Origin: an uncultured Phascolarctobacterium sp.
Lineage (GTDB): Bacteria; Bacillota; Negativicutes; Acidaminococcales; Acidaminococcaceae
Length of the DNA stretch: 64,000 nt
Assembly: GCF_937920985.1 (NCBI RefSeq)
Contig: NZ_CALDXR010000033.1
Coordinates: 21,378 to 85,377, forward strand
Reading direction: 5' to 3'
In this document: positions 52,772 through 62,375 of the stretch, piece by piece
Position numbering within the stretch: position 1 is the stretch's first letter
How the letters are laid out: each line of letters opens with the position of its first letter
Translations under genes and position numbers: made by a program
The notes under the pieces: generated by a model
What the model was told of the DNA's origin: nothing
Seen by the model: the letters and a program-made list of their open reading frames with translations, nothing else
Database searches by the model: none

Positions 52772-52823
52772 GTTTTATACCCTCCCCGTCTGTCCGGCAG
52801 CAGGCTGCCGTCAGCAGAACTTT

Positions 52824-53741
52824 TTATTTATTAACCTCGCCGTTCGTAATCAACACCCGGCGTGCTCCAAAATAACGTTGTTTCCAATACTCTTCCTTCA
52901 GCGATGACAGGATTACACCCTTGGACGAGGATGCACTCCAAAATTGTCCGTCACCGGCATATATACCCACGTGCGATGCTCCCGGCGCGTAGGTGGTAAA
53001 AAACACCAAATCACCCGGCCGCAGCTGCTTCTGCGTTACAAAAATCCCCTGTAACGCCTGCTCGTCTGCCAGTCGCGGCAGCTTGGCCTTGCAGTCCTTA
53101 AACACATACTGCACGTAACCGGAGCAGTCAAAGCCCTTGGTCGTGGTTCCGCCGAACACATAGGGAACACCCTTGTATTTGGCTGCACGGCTGACGATTT
53201 CCTTGCCCTTAACCTTGGGGATGCCTTCCTTGGCAAAGGCCTCCCAGGTCAGCTTATGATAGGTTGCATCATTCAGCTCGCCGTCCGCCTTCAGCTTGTG
53301 CTGCTTCTGGAAGCTTTTCAGCGCAGTGCTGGTAGCCTCCGTCATGCGTCCGCTGGGGCGTTCGTCACTGAAGCCCAGCACCTGCAGCTTTTGCTGTGCC
53401 ACCTTCAGGCGCCAGTTGCTTTGCTGCACCTGCACCTTGGACTGCTTTTCCTTCGTTTTTTTAGACTTTTTCTTTGCGGTTTTCTTCGCCTTTTTCTCGG
53501 GCTTCGCCTGCTTCGGCGCCTTCACTTCGGCAGCAGGCTTGGCTGCGGTATCGGCCTTGACGGCAGCAGGCTCCGGCACCGCCTTCACAGGTCGCGCCTC
53601 GCTTACGGCCGGCGGCGTTGCCACCGGTGCCTTATGCGGTTTGTTGCTGACAATAGGCGCTGCAGCCTGTGCCTGCCATGGCAGGCTGCAGGCCAACATG
53701 ATTACGGTCAGCACAGAAGCCAGCTTCTTTTTCATCTTCAT
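52824..53741 (-). CDS. secreted NlpC/P60 peptidoglycan endopeptidase with peptidoglycan-binding domain
   Basis: A 305-residue exported protein. Signal peptide about 1-27 (KKKLASVLTVIMLACSLPWQAQA). A Pro/Ala/Lys-rich linker follows, ending in a very basic stretch (KKAKKTAKKKSKKTKEKQ). A PG_binding_1 domain lies at about 113-168 (QQKLQVLGFSDERPSGRMTE). The NlpC/P60 domain (about 175-300) has the catalytic Cys in FDCSGYVQYVF (about 204) and His in ASHVGIYAGDGQFW (about 256). It should cut gamma-D-Glu-type stem peptide bonds in the periplasm. Confidence 0.92.
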   Translation of the reverse strand: MKMKKKLASVLTVIMLACSLPWQAQAAAPIVSNKPHKAPVATPPAVSEARPVKAVPEPAAVKADTAAKPAAEVKAPKQAKPEKKAKKTAKKKSKKTKEKQSKVQVQQSNWRLKVAQQKLQVLGFSDERPSGRMTEATSTALKSFQKQHKLKADGELNDATYHKLTWEAFAKEGIPKVKGKEIVSRAAKYKGVPYVFGGTTTKGFDCSGYVQYVFKDCKAKLPRLADEQALQGIFVTQKQLRPGDLVFFTTYAPGASHVGIYAGDGQFWSASSSKGVILSSLKEEYWKQRYFGARRVLITNGEVNK

Positions 53742-53769
53742 CAGCCCCGCTCAAATGCAAAATTAAAAA

Positions 53770-54663
53770 TTAATTGTAGTTATATACGTCCCAGCTTTTC
53801 AGCTTGCTCAGCTGAGCAATACTGTAATCAATATCGCGCAGCAGACGCTGCTTGTCATGCGGCAGCGTTGCTGCCAGCTGAACGTAGTTTGATACATGGT
53901 TACTGCGGAAAAGGCAGTGCCTGTCCGCAGGTAAATCTATATTTTCTATTATCAGCTTCAGCTCGCGCATCAGTCCTGCCGGTGAAAGCGGATTGAATTT
54001 GCCTGCCTCGTACTGGTCCAGCAGCTCGCTGCCGCGGTACAGCATCAGGCAAAGTGCACTCAAATGCGTCGGCTTGATAATATTTATAGCCTTAGCTGTA
54101 GCCAGTGCGTGGCGTTCGCTGCCCTCCGCACCTGCCAGCCCCAGAATAATCATCATGGAAAGCTTCATGCCGCTGGCGGTAACTCTGCGTCCCGCTTCTA
54201 CCGCCTGCTCGGCGTCAACACCCTTGTTGACAGCCTTCAGCGTAGCATCGTCGCCTGTTTCCATGCCGTAATACAAAAGCTTCAGGCCTGCTTCCTTCAG
54301 CTGGCGCAGCTCCTCCTCGCTCTTGCGCAGGATATCCTTTGGCGCAGCATAGCTGGCAACGCGCTGCAGATGCGGAAACTGCTCGCGCAGCACCTGCAGA
54401 ATCTTCAGCAGCTTGGCCGTCGGCAGCACCAAAGCATCGCCGTCCGCCAAAAAGACGCGGCGCACCTTGTTCTTGCCGTAATGGGCCGCCAACGCTATCT
54501 GACGGGAAATTTCTTCATCCTTTAAAATCTGAAAGGGAACACCTCTGTACATGTTGCAGTAGGTGCATTTATTATGTGCGCAGCCGCGCGTAACGCGCAA
54601 AATAAAGCTGCGTGCCTCACTTGGAGGTCTGAAAACTGGTGTGTCATAAGACTGAAAAAACAT
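53770..54663 (-). CDS. radical SAM protein
   Basis: A 297-residue radical SAM enzyme. The cluster motif is GCAHNKCTYCNMY, spacing Cx4Cx2C rather than the classical Cx3Cx2C, as in a known subgroup of uncharacterised B12-independent proteins. It starts MFFQSYDTPVFRPPSEARSF. Other blocks are FLADGDALVLP, YYGMETGDDATLKAVNKGVD and MMIILGLAGAEGSERHALAT. The substrate is unknown. It lies just upstream of the NlpC gene on the same strand. Confidence 0.88.
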   Translation of the reverse strand: MFFQSYDTPVFRPPSEARSFILRVTRGCAHNKCTYCNMYRGVPFQILKDEEISRQIALAAHYGKNKVRRVFLADGDALVLPTAKLLKILQVLREQFPHLQRVASYAAPKDILRKSEEELRQLKEAGLKLLYYGMETGDDATLKAVNKGVDAEQAVEAGRRVTASGMKLSMMIILGLAGAEGSERHALATAKAINIIKPTHLSALCLMLYRGSELLDQYEAGKFNPLSPAGLMRELKLIIENIDLPADRHCLFRSNHVSNYVQLAATLPHDKQRLLRDIDYSIAQLSKLKSWDVYNYN

Positions 54664-55057
54664 TTCTACTATTCTACCTCATTTTACTTTGATTGATTTG
54701 GCGCCAGTTTGAGATCTCAGAGATTTTGTAAAGTATAATACACTTTAATATTATTATACTAGATTTTTCGCTATTTGTAACGTCCAGCTGAAAACTTTTT
54801 GTTACTTTTTTTACAGAGATTTTGTGAAACATTGTCAGAGTGTAAAATAAGTGTGATTTTTCGCGCCTTCAGGCAACGGCAAGGACGCTTTGGCAGGCAA
54901 AAACGGACGTAACAGCATATACCCGCACACAAAAAAATATGCCTGCGGTCACAAGCAACAGCATCGCCGCAGGCGCACCAAGGAGGCTGGCGCAGCTCAG
55001 CCTCCGATGCTTCATATTATTTTTTCGGTAAGCATAACGCTTTACAGCATCAGCTTA
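54664..55057. other. intergenic region with two hairpins
   Basis: No gene. GCCTGCGG (54941-54948) and CCGCAGGC (54967-54974), followed on the minus strand by seven T, make a terminator for the gene at 55058. GGAGGCTG (54982-54989) and CAGCCTCC (54998-55005) form a second hairpin just ahead of it. The 54700-54780 part has TATAAT-like sequences on both strands and probably holds the radical SAM gene promoter. Confidence 0.6.
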
Positions 55058-56476
55058 TCATTTACGCTTTCTGCGCAGGAAGAAGAAAGCAGCGCCACCG
55101 ATGATAATAACGCCGCCGATAATCGTCAGCCAGCCAAAGCCATCATCGTCATCCTCATTTTCTTCCTCATCCTCGGCAGCAGGCAGCTCCGCAGTGCCCA
55201 CAGCCACCGGCCATTGGCTCTTCATCTCGCCGTGGACTGCCGTGACGGTAACAACGCCGTCAGCCTTGCCGATCAGCTTGCCATCTTCGATAACGGCAAT
55301 TTTTTCATCGCTCACGCTCCACTCCGGTGTTACACCGTCAGCCTCGCCCACAACGTAGGCCTCCAGCTTCAGCGCCTCGTCTATTCCCAAGTGCGCCGGC
55401 AGATTCGGAGCCTCCAGCTTCGGCTCATAGGCAGTAATCTGCGTCATAAAGGCCTTTTCGCCCTTTTCTAGCAGCAGCTTGCCGGTAATCGTCGCAGTTC
55501 CCGGCTTCACAGCCAAAAGCTGCACATCGCCGTCCACCTTCACTATATCACTATTGGAAGAACGCAAATCAGTTACATTATAGCCTACGCAGCCCGGCAG
55601 CGAAGCAACTATGCGTGTACGCTCGCCCACCTTCAGGCTTGCCTCCTCCGGAGCCACCGTCACCAACGGGCTAAGCTCGGAAGCTGCGGTTGCAGGCAGG
55701 TCAGGCGCATCCTCGTCACCCTCCAGCTCGCCGCTTTCGATTGCAGGACCTTCCAGCTCATCCTCCTCTACGAGCGGTGCTCTTTTGGCAGCCAGCATAT
55801 TGATCGGGTCACCGTAAATAAGGCTTACCTCATCCTCTTTATCGTTGCGGTACACAGCGCTCAAATCGGCAGCTACCAAAAATTTGGCAATAACCTCGCC
55901 CTCATCATCCAGCGCCGTCAGCTGGTAGAACCAGCCGTCCACAGGCTCCTCCGCATAGAGCAGCTTATAATCATCGGCATCCTCCGGCAAGCCCGTCTGC
56001 TTTTCCGGCAGGCCGGCAAGCAGCGCGGCTGCGGCAGCCTCGGATACATCAAAGCTGTCCTCGTTAAATCTGTATTCACCCTGAACATCAAGCGGCAGCG
56101 GTCCGTCCTGATAGGCGGTAATGCTCTTGTCCTTCAGTACGAAGCGCAGCTCTACCGTATCATTATTTTGGTAATCTACCTCGGCAATACCGTCGCCGTC
56201 CTCGTTGATTTCAAAAACGCCGGCAGTAACGAAATCCTCCGCACTGTCCTCTTCCTCACTGCCGCGCATAACCTTCAGCTCGTAAAGATATTTATCATCG
56301 CCCAAGGGCTTGATATTCAGCACGCCGTTATTATACTGGCTGCTTTCTGTCCACACATAGCAGCCTGCCGTATTCTTCCAGTCATTTTGGGAGGCGGCGC
56401 CTACTAGCAGCGTCAGGCTGCACAGCAGCAGGGTAAGCATAACAGTTACGATAATACGCATCATTTTTTCTTTCAT
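55058..56476 (-). CDS. exported BIG2-domain protein with C-terminal membrane anchor
   Basis: A 472-residue protein. It has a signal peptide (MRIIVTVMLTLLLCSLTLLV, about 6-27). The N-terminal half (about 30-270) is acidic and unrecognised. About 275-430 hold Ig-like BIG2-type strands (LKVGERTRIVASLPGCVGYN; LLAVKPGTATITGKLLLEKG; GKADGVVTVTAVHGEMKSQW). The C-terminus has an acidic linker (EDEEENEDDDDG), one hydrophobic segment (WLTIIGGVIIIGGAAFFFL) and RRKRK, resembling a sorting tail but without LPxTG. Probably a surface or periplasm-facing membrane-anchored protein. Role unknown. Confidence 0.7.
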   Translation of the reverse strand: MKEKMMRIIVTVMLTLLLCSLTLLVGAASQNDWKNTAGCYVWTESSQYNNGVLNIKPLGDDKYLYELKVMRGSEEEDSAEDFVTAGVFEINEDGDGIAEVDYQNNDTVELRFVLKDKSITAYQDGPLPLDVQGEYRFNEDSFDVSEAAAAALLAGLPEKQTGLPEDADDYKLLYAEEPVDGWFYQLTALDDEGEVIAKFLVAADLSAVYRNDKEDEVSLIYGDPINMLAAKRAPLVEEDELEGPAIESGELEGDEDAPDLPATAASELSPLVTVAPEEASLKVGERTRIVASLPGCVGYNVTDLRSSNSDIVKVDGDVQLLAVKPGTATITGKLLLEKGEKAFMTQITAYEPKLEAPNLPAHLGIDEALKLEAYVVGEADGVTPEWSVSDEKIAVIEDGKLIGKADGVVTVTAVHGEMKSQWPVAVGTAELPAAEDEEENEDDDDGFGWLTIIGGVIIIGGAAFFFLRRKRK

Positions 56477-56489
56477 TATGCTCCCCTCC

Positions 56490-57173
56490 TCAAATGCTCA
56501 GACGGAACTTGGCAGTCTTGGGATTAACGCCATCCATCCAATACTTCACGGTATATACGCCCTTAGCACATTTTTTGCCGCTGTTGCCGCTCGCCCAGCC
56601 GTTCCAGCTGAAGGCAAAATCCTGATTGGCGTTTCTTGCCTTATATTTCGTGCTATAGACCAGCTTGTTGTTTTTATTGAAAATCTGGGCATAGCAGGTC
56701 TTGCCCGTAGAATTATTCTTTTTGAAATACAGACGCTGGTAAACATCGCCGTTGCCCTTGCGGATAATCTTGGACGCACGGAACTGCATCTTGCTCTGCG
56801 GCTTGTAGCTGATGTTGACGGTCTTTTTAACCGCACCGCCCTTGCCGAAGCTGCTGGTCGTTACCAAGCGATATCTGCCCGGCTTCAGGTTTTTCATATC
56901 ATAGCTGTAGGGTACAAAGCGGAAATATTTATCACCGTCATAGTACCATTTTTTCAGCTCGCGCTGCTTCCAGCGCACAACAACCTTATTATCCTTGTTG
57001 AGCAGCACCGCCTTATCCTTCATAGGCCCCTTGCCCTCTACATAGCGCTGCACGTTCAGCTTAGTGCCGTTTACCTTGATAGTTGTTTTGTACTGCGTCG
57101 CCGCCCACGCCAATGCCGTAAAAGCCACGAGCATTGCCAGGCACGCCCCGAGCACTGCCTTCAGCCGTTTCAT
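56490..57173 (-). CDS. secreted protein with FlgD-like Ig fold at the C-terminus
   Basis: A 227-residue protein, signal peptide about 1-25 (LGACLAMLVAFTALAWA). The C-terminal block FSWNGWASGNSGKKCAKGVY followed by TVKYWMDG matches the pattern of FlgD-type Ig repeats (W-N-G...G...G-Y). The rest is basic and rich in Lys and Tyr. A TAGGAGG site precedes the ATG. It is 13 bases upstream of the BIG2 protein gene on the same strand, suggesting an envelope operon. Function unknown. Confidence 0.65.
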   Translation of the reverse strand: MKRLKAVLGACLAMLVAFTALAWAATQYKTTIKVNGTKLNVQRYVEGKGPMKDKAVLLNKDNKVVVRWKQRELKKWYYDGDKYFRFVPYSYDMKNLKPGRYRLVTTSSFGKGGAVKKTVNISYKPQSKMQFRASKIIRKGNGDVYQRLYFKKNNSTGKTCYAQIFNKNNKLVYSTKYKARNANQDFAFSWNGWASGNSGKKCAKGVYTVKYWMDGVNPKTAKFRLSI

Positions 57174-57204
57174 TTTTCCGCCTCCTAACCGCCGGATATA
57201 AAAA

Positions 57205-57245
57205 GACCCGGCATATACTTCTTCATTTACAGTATATACCGGGTC
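57205..57245 (-). terminator. terminator after the LuxR/MalT-like gene
   Basis: GACCCGGTATATAC pairs with GTATATGCCGGGTC on the minus strand, followed by TTTTTAT. Confidence 0.85.
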
Positions 57246-57270
57246 AATATTAACTATAAGTAACCTTTAG

Positions 57271-59754
57271 TTAAGAGTTGGGGAAAAAGCGCTCCAGCTG
57301 ATGTCTTTTATTTTTGGCCGCCGCATCAATCTGCAGCTTGGCAAAAATTTTATTGAGATATTGCTTAATCGTCCCCTCCGACAGCGACAATCTTTGCGCA
57401 ATCTCCCTGTTCGTATGGCGTGCCGCCGCCAACTGCGCTATCTGCAGCTCCTGCTCCGTCAGCTCCTGCAGGCCTGCTTCGGCAAAGCGTGCGGACATAA
57501 TCTGTCCCCGGCCCGCTTCCAGCTGCTGCCCCAGGTGCAGCACCGCTGCCGCCGCTGCTGAAAATTCACCTTGCAGCTCCTGCTCCAGATAAGGACGCAG
57601 CAGCGCTATGTTCTGTGCCAACGGCAGCACAAGCTTATCCGCCTCAGCCATTGCCAGCGCCTGCTTCAGCGAAGCGCGGCAGCTCGTTACATCGCCTCTG
57701 CCGGCAAAGGCCGCCGCCCTTTGCACCTGCAAATACAGCAGGCACAAAAAATTACTGTAGGAACGGCATTCCTGCTCCCAATCGGACCAGCGCACCAAAA
57801 GCTCCGTATACTGCCCTTGTGCCAGCAGGCACTGGGCGCTGATATAGTTGCGGCAGGGACGCGCAGGATAAAGCACCGAAGGCTGCTGTCCGTTTCCGTC
57901 TGTCAGCCAGCTTGGGATATATTCCGGCTTGCCCAGCAATGCATAGTAAAAGCCGGCGCACATATCGGCAGTATTCAGCAGCATGCTCTGCTTCCAGGGC
58001 TGCAGCTGCCACTGATGGCGGCTGTAGGCCTCCGCCTTACTGCTGTAAACGCCGCGGAAAAGATCGCGCTGCATCTCCAGAAAATCACAGCAGATAGTAA
58101 TACACTCCTGCCCATGCTTTTCCGCCTGATAATACGCCTTCTGCAGAGTCATATCCATTTCGTCAATGCGTCCCTGCAGCAAAAGTGCTTCCGCCTCCGT
58201 CAGCTCGGCGGCACCGGCACCGTGCCAGCCGCTCAGCAGATAGTATGGTGGCATACACTCCTGCATATCCTCCACCGTCTGCCGCAGACTGCAGCCCGTG
58301 CGTAAATACAGCCCCAGAACACTGGGCGCGCCGAAGGTCCAGATGCCCTGCTTGCTGAGCGTCTGCGGAGCACCACTCAGCAGCTTGTAGGCACGCCTGT
58401 GATGCTCGCTCATACCGGTGATGCTGTTGAAGGCCAAAAAGCTCAGAATAACCTCCAGCTCGCCGTAATAATTATCGCGCTCCCGCTGGCTGAGGGCAGT
58501 ATTGCGCTCCAGCGCCGTCACGTACCATTCCTTGACCTGCAGCATTTCCGGCACCATATTCAGCGAAAACATGCGGCGCATAATTATCAGCACCGCCTGC
58601 GGATACTGCCACAAGATTTCCGGCGGACATTTGCGCAGCCAGTCGAAAAGATGCTGCCTGTGCTGCGGGCGCATCGACCAGTCGCGCAGCTGCTGCACTG
58701 CAGCCAGCAAACCGTCAAAATCACAGCCGCGGTACAACCAGTCCAGTGCTTCCTCGTACTCCTTCTGCTGTGCGTACCATTGTCCCAGGCGACGGAAGTA
58801 CATTTGCTGCTCAGCCTCCGGCAGCAGGCCGAAGGCATGGCGCGTTGCCTGCTTCAGCATATGGTGACACCGCAGTCTGCCGTTGGCCAGCCTGATAATA
58901 AAGGCGTTGCATTCCAGCAGCCTGCTTACAGACTCTCTGCAGCTTGCGCCGTAGGCAAAGACCACCTGCTCCGGCGTAAATTCCTCCGGTTGCCCCATAA
59001 GCAGCAGCAAGCGCTGCTGCTCCGACGGCAGCGGCCGCAGCAGTACATTGGCTATCATCTCATAAACGCTGCCTGTATCAAGGCAAAAGCGCTTATACCT
59101 ATCGTAGTTCAAAAAGTTAAGATAGGTAACGGAAAACCAGCCCTCGCAGGCCTCATGCAAAGCATCCAGCTGCTGCGTTGTAAGCTGCAGGCCGCATCTG
59201 CTGCTGTATTCCGCCAGCTCGTCACGCTGCAGCGCCAGGTCATGCTTATCAAGGCAAAAGACCTTACGTCCCAGCTCCAGCAGACGGCTGCCGTCAAAAA
59301 TCTGCCCTCTGCTTACCAGCAGCAGGTGCAAATCAGCAAAGCCTGCCTTGCTCAGAGCAAAGAGAAAATCAATCGCCTCGCTGCTCTCCAGCAAATGTAA
59401 ATCATCTATAAACCAATAGACAGGCTCCTGCGGCAGCAGCTGACGGAACAGCTCCAGTACCAGCGTTTTGGCATTGGCATCGGCAGGCAAAGACTGCTGC
59501 AGCAGCGCAGCGCCCAGCTCCGTACCCTGCCAGCTGTGGCACACTCCCTGCCAGAAGGCTTCGGCACCGGCGCCGTAAATGCTTTGGCGCAGCACCTTTT
59601 TGCCGCAGCGCTCCTGCTCCTGCAAAAAGTACTGCACTGCCAGTGTTTTGCCATAGCCCATGGGAGCAACAACCAGCGTTGTTCCCGCTGTCTGCAACTC
59701 TGCCAAAAGCTCTTTTATTCTCTTGGAATAATATAAATTATTGAGCCTTTTCAT
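57271..59754 (-). CDS. MalT-like LuxR-family transcriptional regulator
   Basis: An 827-residue large ATP-binding LuxR regulator of STAND type. The N-terminal NTPase has Walker A VVAPMGYGKTLAVQ (about 29-42) and Walker B VYWFIDDLHLL (about 115). A winged and TPR-like helical sensor region fills the middle. The C-terminal HTH is ELTEQELQIAQLAAARHTNR, EIAQRLSLSEGTIKQYLNKI (about 760-815). Such regulators respond to sugars or similar inducers and use ATP. The inducer and target are unknown. It lies seven bases after the dehydrogenase gene, so the two may be co-transcribed. Confidence 0.88.
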   Translation of the reverse strand: MKRLNNLYYSKRIKELLAELQTAGTTLVVAPMGYGKTLAVQYFLQEQERCGKKVLRQSIYGAGAEAFWQGVCHSWQGTELGAALLQQSLPADANAKTLVLELFRQLLPQEPVYWFIDDLHLLESSEAIDFLFALSKAGFADLHLLLVSRGQIFDGSRLLELGRKVFCLDKHDLALQRDELAEYSSRCGLQLTTQQLDALHEACEGWFSVTYLNFLNYDRYKRFCLDTGSVYEMIANVLLRPLPSEQQRLLLLMGQPEEFTPEQVVFAYGASCRESVSRLLECNAFIIRLANGRLRCHHMLKQATRHAFGLLPEAEQQMYFRRLGQWYAQQKEYEEALDWLYRGCDFDGLLAAVQQLRDWSMRPQHRQHLFDWLRKCPPEILWQYPQAVLIIMRRMFSLNMVPEMLQVKEWYVTALERNTALSQRERDNYYGELEVILSFLAFNSITGMSEHHRRAYKLLSGAPQTLSKQGIWTFGAPSVLGLYLRTGCSLRQTVEDMQECMPPYYLLSGWHGAGAAELTEAEALLLQGRIDEMDMTLQKAYYQAEKHGQECITICCDFLEMQRDLFRGVYSSKAEAYSRHQWQLQPWKQSMLLNTADMCAGFYYALLGKPEYIPSWLTDGNGQQPSVLYPARPCRNYISAQCLLAQGQYTELLVRWSDWEQECRSYSNFLCLLYLQVQRAAAFAGRGDVTSCRASLKQALAMAEADKLVLPLAQNIALLRPYLEQELQGEFSAAAAAVLHLGQQLEAGRGQIMSARFAEAGLQELTEQELQIAQLAAARHTNREIAQRLSLSEGTIKQYLNKIFAKLQIDAAAKNKRHQLERFFPNS

Positions 59755-59761
59755 AGTGTTT

Positions 59762-60715
59762 TTACTTAATTACGTTCTGCGGTGCTCCCGCCAGCCATTT
59801 TTCGATGTTGGCAAAAACGATATCGGCACGTGCAGCCAGTGCTTCGGCGCTGGCGAAGGCCACGTGCGGTGTCAGCACGGTGTTCTTTGCATGGCACAGA
59901 GGATGCTCCGGTGCAATCGGCGGCTCGCCCTCAAACACATCAATGCCTGCTCCCGCCAATCTTCCTTCGTTCAGCGCCTGTGCCAGCGCCTCGCTGTCCA
60001 CAACAGGACCGCGCGCAGTATTCAGCAGTACGGCCGTCGGCTTCATCTTGGCAATAGCCTCAGCGTTAATCAGTCCGCGGGTTGCGTCCGTCAGCGGCAC
60101 ATGCAGGCTGACAAAATCGCTGGCAGCCAAAAGCTCATCCAGACTTACATAGCTTACACCGTCAGCCTGCAGCTCTGCCTTCGGAGTACGGCTGTAGGCC
60201 AGCACCTTGCAGCCGAAGGCAGCGGCAAGCTTCGCCACTCTGCTGCCAATCGCACCGGTGCCCACTACGCCGAAGGTTTTGCCGAAAAGCTCAAAGCCTA
60301 ACAGGCCATCCTTCGTTCCTGCCTGACGGCAGCGTGCATCACAGGGAACGATGTTGCGGATAACGCTGATAGCCAGGCCGAAGGTCAGCTCTGCTACCGC
60401 ATTGGTGGAATAGCCTGCGGCATTGCACACTAAAATTCCGCGCTTACGGCAAGCAGCCAGCGCAATATGGTCTACACCGGTAAAGGCCACGGAAAGCATT
60501 TTCAAATTAGGGCAGGCGTTGATAATCTCCGCACTCAGCGGCTGGTTGGCCAGCATGATAATATCGGCCTGCTGCACACGCGCTAGCAGCTTCGTCTGGT
60601 CGGTTTCTTTTGCGGTATAATATACAAAATCATGGCCCGCAGCCTGCAGCGGCACTGCCAGTGCATTTATCTGCTCCATCTTTACGCCTAACGGCTCCAT
60701 AACTACTATTTTCAT
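59762..60715 (-). CDS. D-2-hydroxyacid dehydrogenase
   Basis: About 317 residues. The start at 60715 (MKIVVMEPLGVKMEQINAL) is preferred; the frame extends 14 codons further. The NAD-binding Rossmann motif is VGTGAIGSRVAKLAAAFGCK. Catalytic Arg is in NTARGPVVDSEAL, Glu in AGIDVFEGEPP, His in LTPHVAFAS. The family reduces 2-oxoacids such as glycerate, lactate or hydroxypyruvate; the substrate is unclear. Confidence 0.9.
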   Translation of the reverse strand: MKIVVMEPLGVKMEQINALAVPLQAAGHDFVYYTAKETDQTKLLARVQQADIIMLANQPLSAEIINACPNLKMLSVAFTGVDHIALAACRKRGILVCNAAGYSTNAVAELTFGLAISVIRNIVPCDARCRQAGTKDGLLGFELFGKTFGVVGTGAIGSRVAKLAAAFGCKVLAYSRTPKAELQADGVSYVSLDELLAASDFVSLHVPLTDATRGLINAEAIAKMKPTAVLLNTARGPVVDSEALAQALNEGRLAGAGIDVFEGEPPIAPEHPLCHAKNTVLTPHVAFASAEALAARADIVFANIEKWLAGAPQNVIK

Positions 60716-60845
60716 CCAAGCACCTCCGAAAAAGTCTGTAAAATTTTTGCTTATCACTTACATATTACTACTGTAGGAATTGATTAGCAAGGAAGAAATT
60801 TTCAGGACTATATTCTGTTTTGCCGGAATTTATATCCGCAAATAC

Positions 60846-60875
60846 AAAAAAGCCGTTCTTCTTTCGAAGAACGGC
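60846..60875 (-). terminator. terminator after tRNA-Lys
   Basis: GCCGTTCTTC pairs with GAAGAACGGC around TTTC-type loop, followed on the minus strand by six T. Confidence 0.88.
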
Positions 60876-60885
60876 ATATTTTCGT

Positions 60886-60961
60886 TGGTGATCCACCCGA
60901 GACTCGAACTCGGGACACCCTGATTAAAAGTCAGGTGCTCTACCAACTGAGCTAGTGAATC
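60886..60961 (-). tRNA. tRNA-Lys (anticodon TTT)
   Basis: On the minus strand the acceptor arms GATTCAC and GTGGATC pair, the discriminator is A and CCA is encoded. The anticodon stem CTGA/TCAG encloses CTTTTAA, giving anticodon TTT. The T-arm GGTTCGAG-type loop reads GTTCGAGTC. Promoter TTGACT-N17-TATAAT at 60991-61019 and a terminator make it a single-gene unit. Confidence 0.97.
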
Positions 60962-60990
60962 ATTTGTCGCCATAAATTAGCAACATTAAT

Positions 60991-61019
60991 ATTATACAGA
61001 CTAACGCAAGGAAAGTCAA
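60991..61019 (-). promoter_or_regulatory. promoter of tRNA-Lys
   Basis: TTGACT (61014-61019), 17 bases, TATAAT (60991-60996) on the minus strand, about 30 bases upstream of the tRNA. Confidence 0.85.
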
Positions 61020-61063
61020 GTACTTTTTTAAAATATTTTTGCTGTTTTTTCAGCAGCCTAAGC

Positions 61064-62353
61064 TTACAGCAGTTCTTTCAGAACAATGGTCTGCTCGCGG
61101 TTAGGACCAACGGAGATAATACCCAGCTCAACACCGGATACCTCGCTGATTTTAGCCAGATATTTCTTAGCGTTTTCCGGCAGCTCGTCATAGTTGCGGA
61201 TGCCGCTGATATCTGTCATCCAACCGTCGAACTCTTCGAAAATCGGCTCAACCTTAGCCAGAACGTTCAGGCTTGCAGGAATGCGTTTGAGAACCTCATC
61301 GCCAATCTTGTAGCCAACGCACATTTTAATCTTCGGCATTTGGTCGAGGATATCCAGACGGGTAATTGCCAGATAATCCAGGCTGTTCAGGCGTGCGCTG
61401 TAACGCAGCATGAAAGCATCCAGCCAGCCGCAACGACGCGGACGACCGGTTACGGTGCCGTATTCATGGCCGGTTTCGCGGATTTGGTTGCCGGGGCCAT
61501 CGGTATCCAGCAGCTCGGTGATGAAGGGGCCTTCACCAACGCGGGTGGTATAAGCCTTAACTACGCCGACAACATGGTCGATGAAGCGGGGACCTACGCC
61601 ACTGCCGGTGCAGGCATTACCTGCAGTCGGGTTGGAGCTGGTAACATACGGATAGGTACCATGGTCAATATCGAGGAAGGTAGCCTGTGCGCCTTCGAAC
61701 AGAACGTTTTTGCCGGCGCTGAACAGCTCATCCATAACAACGCCGGTATCGGCAACATACGGACGCAGCTCTTCTGCATAAGCCAGATATTCCTTCAGTA
61801 CGGTATCATAGTCAAACGGTTCTGCACCGTAAATTTTGGTGATAATAGCATTTTTTGCTTCCAGATTAACCTTCAGCTTATCAGCAAAGGTTTCGGGTTC
61901 CATCAGATCGCAGATACGGATGCCTACACGAGCAACCTTATCCATGTAGCAGGGGCCGATGCCGCCTTTGGTGGTGCCGATTTTGTGATTGCCCAGTGCT
62001 TCCTCCTGCAGCTCATCAAGACGTTGATGATACGGCAGAACAACGTGTGCACGGTCAGAGATAACCAGATTGCTGCAATCAATGCCCTTTTCCTTCATGC
62101 CGGCGATTTCAGCCAGCACAACGCCGGGGTTGATTACAACGCCATTGCCCAGAACGTTAGTCTTATCATTAAACAGTACGCCGGAGGGCAGCAGACGCAG
62201 CTTATAATTAATGTTGTTAACTACAACGGTATGGCCTGCATTGGAGCCGCCGCTATAACGAACTACAGCGTCAGCCTTTTGCGCCAAATAGTCAACAATT
62301 TTACCTTTACCCTCATCGCCCCATTGGGCACCTAAAACTACAACAGATGACAT
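61064..62353 (-). CDS. purA: adenylosuccinate synthetase
   Basis: A 429-residue GTP-dependent enzyme joining IMP and aspartate, first step of AMP synthesis. The P-loop-like motif is GAQWGDEGKGKIVDYL with catalytic Asp, then GGSNAGHTV with catalytic His, KIGTTKGGIGPCYMDK, and GTVTGRPRRCGWLD. It follows purB with a 22-base gap on the same strand; the two consecutive AMP-branch enzymes form an operon. Confidence 0.97.
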   Translation of the reverse strand: MSSVVVLGAQWGDEGKGKIVDYLAQKADAVVRYSGGSNAGHTVVVNNINYKLRLLPSGVLFNDKTNVLGNGVVINPGVVLAEIAGMKEKGIDCSNLVISDRAHVVLPYHQRLDELQEEALGNHKIGTTKGGIGPCYMDKVARVGIRICDLMEPETFADKLKVNLEAKNAIITKIYGAEPFDYDTVLKEYLAYAEELRPYVADTGVVMDELFSAGKNVLFEGAQATFLDIDHGTYPYVTSSNPTAGNACTGSGVGPRFIDHVVGVVKAYTTRVGEGPFITELLDTDGPGNQIRETGHEYGTVTGRPRRCGWLDAFMLRYSARLNSLDYLAITRLDILDQMPKIKMCVGYKIGDEVLKRIPASLNVLAKVEPIFEEFDGWMTDISGIRNYDELPENAKKYLAKISEVSGVELGIISVGPNREQTIVLKELL

Positions 62354-62375
62354 TAGCAGTCACTCCTTATCAAAA

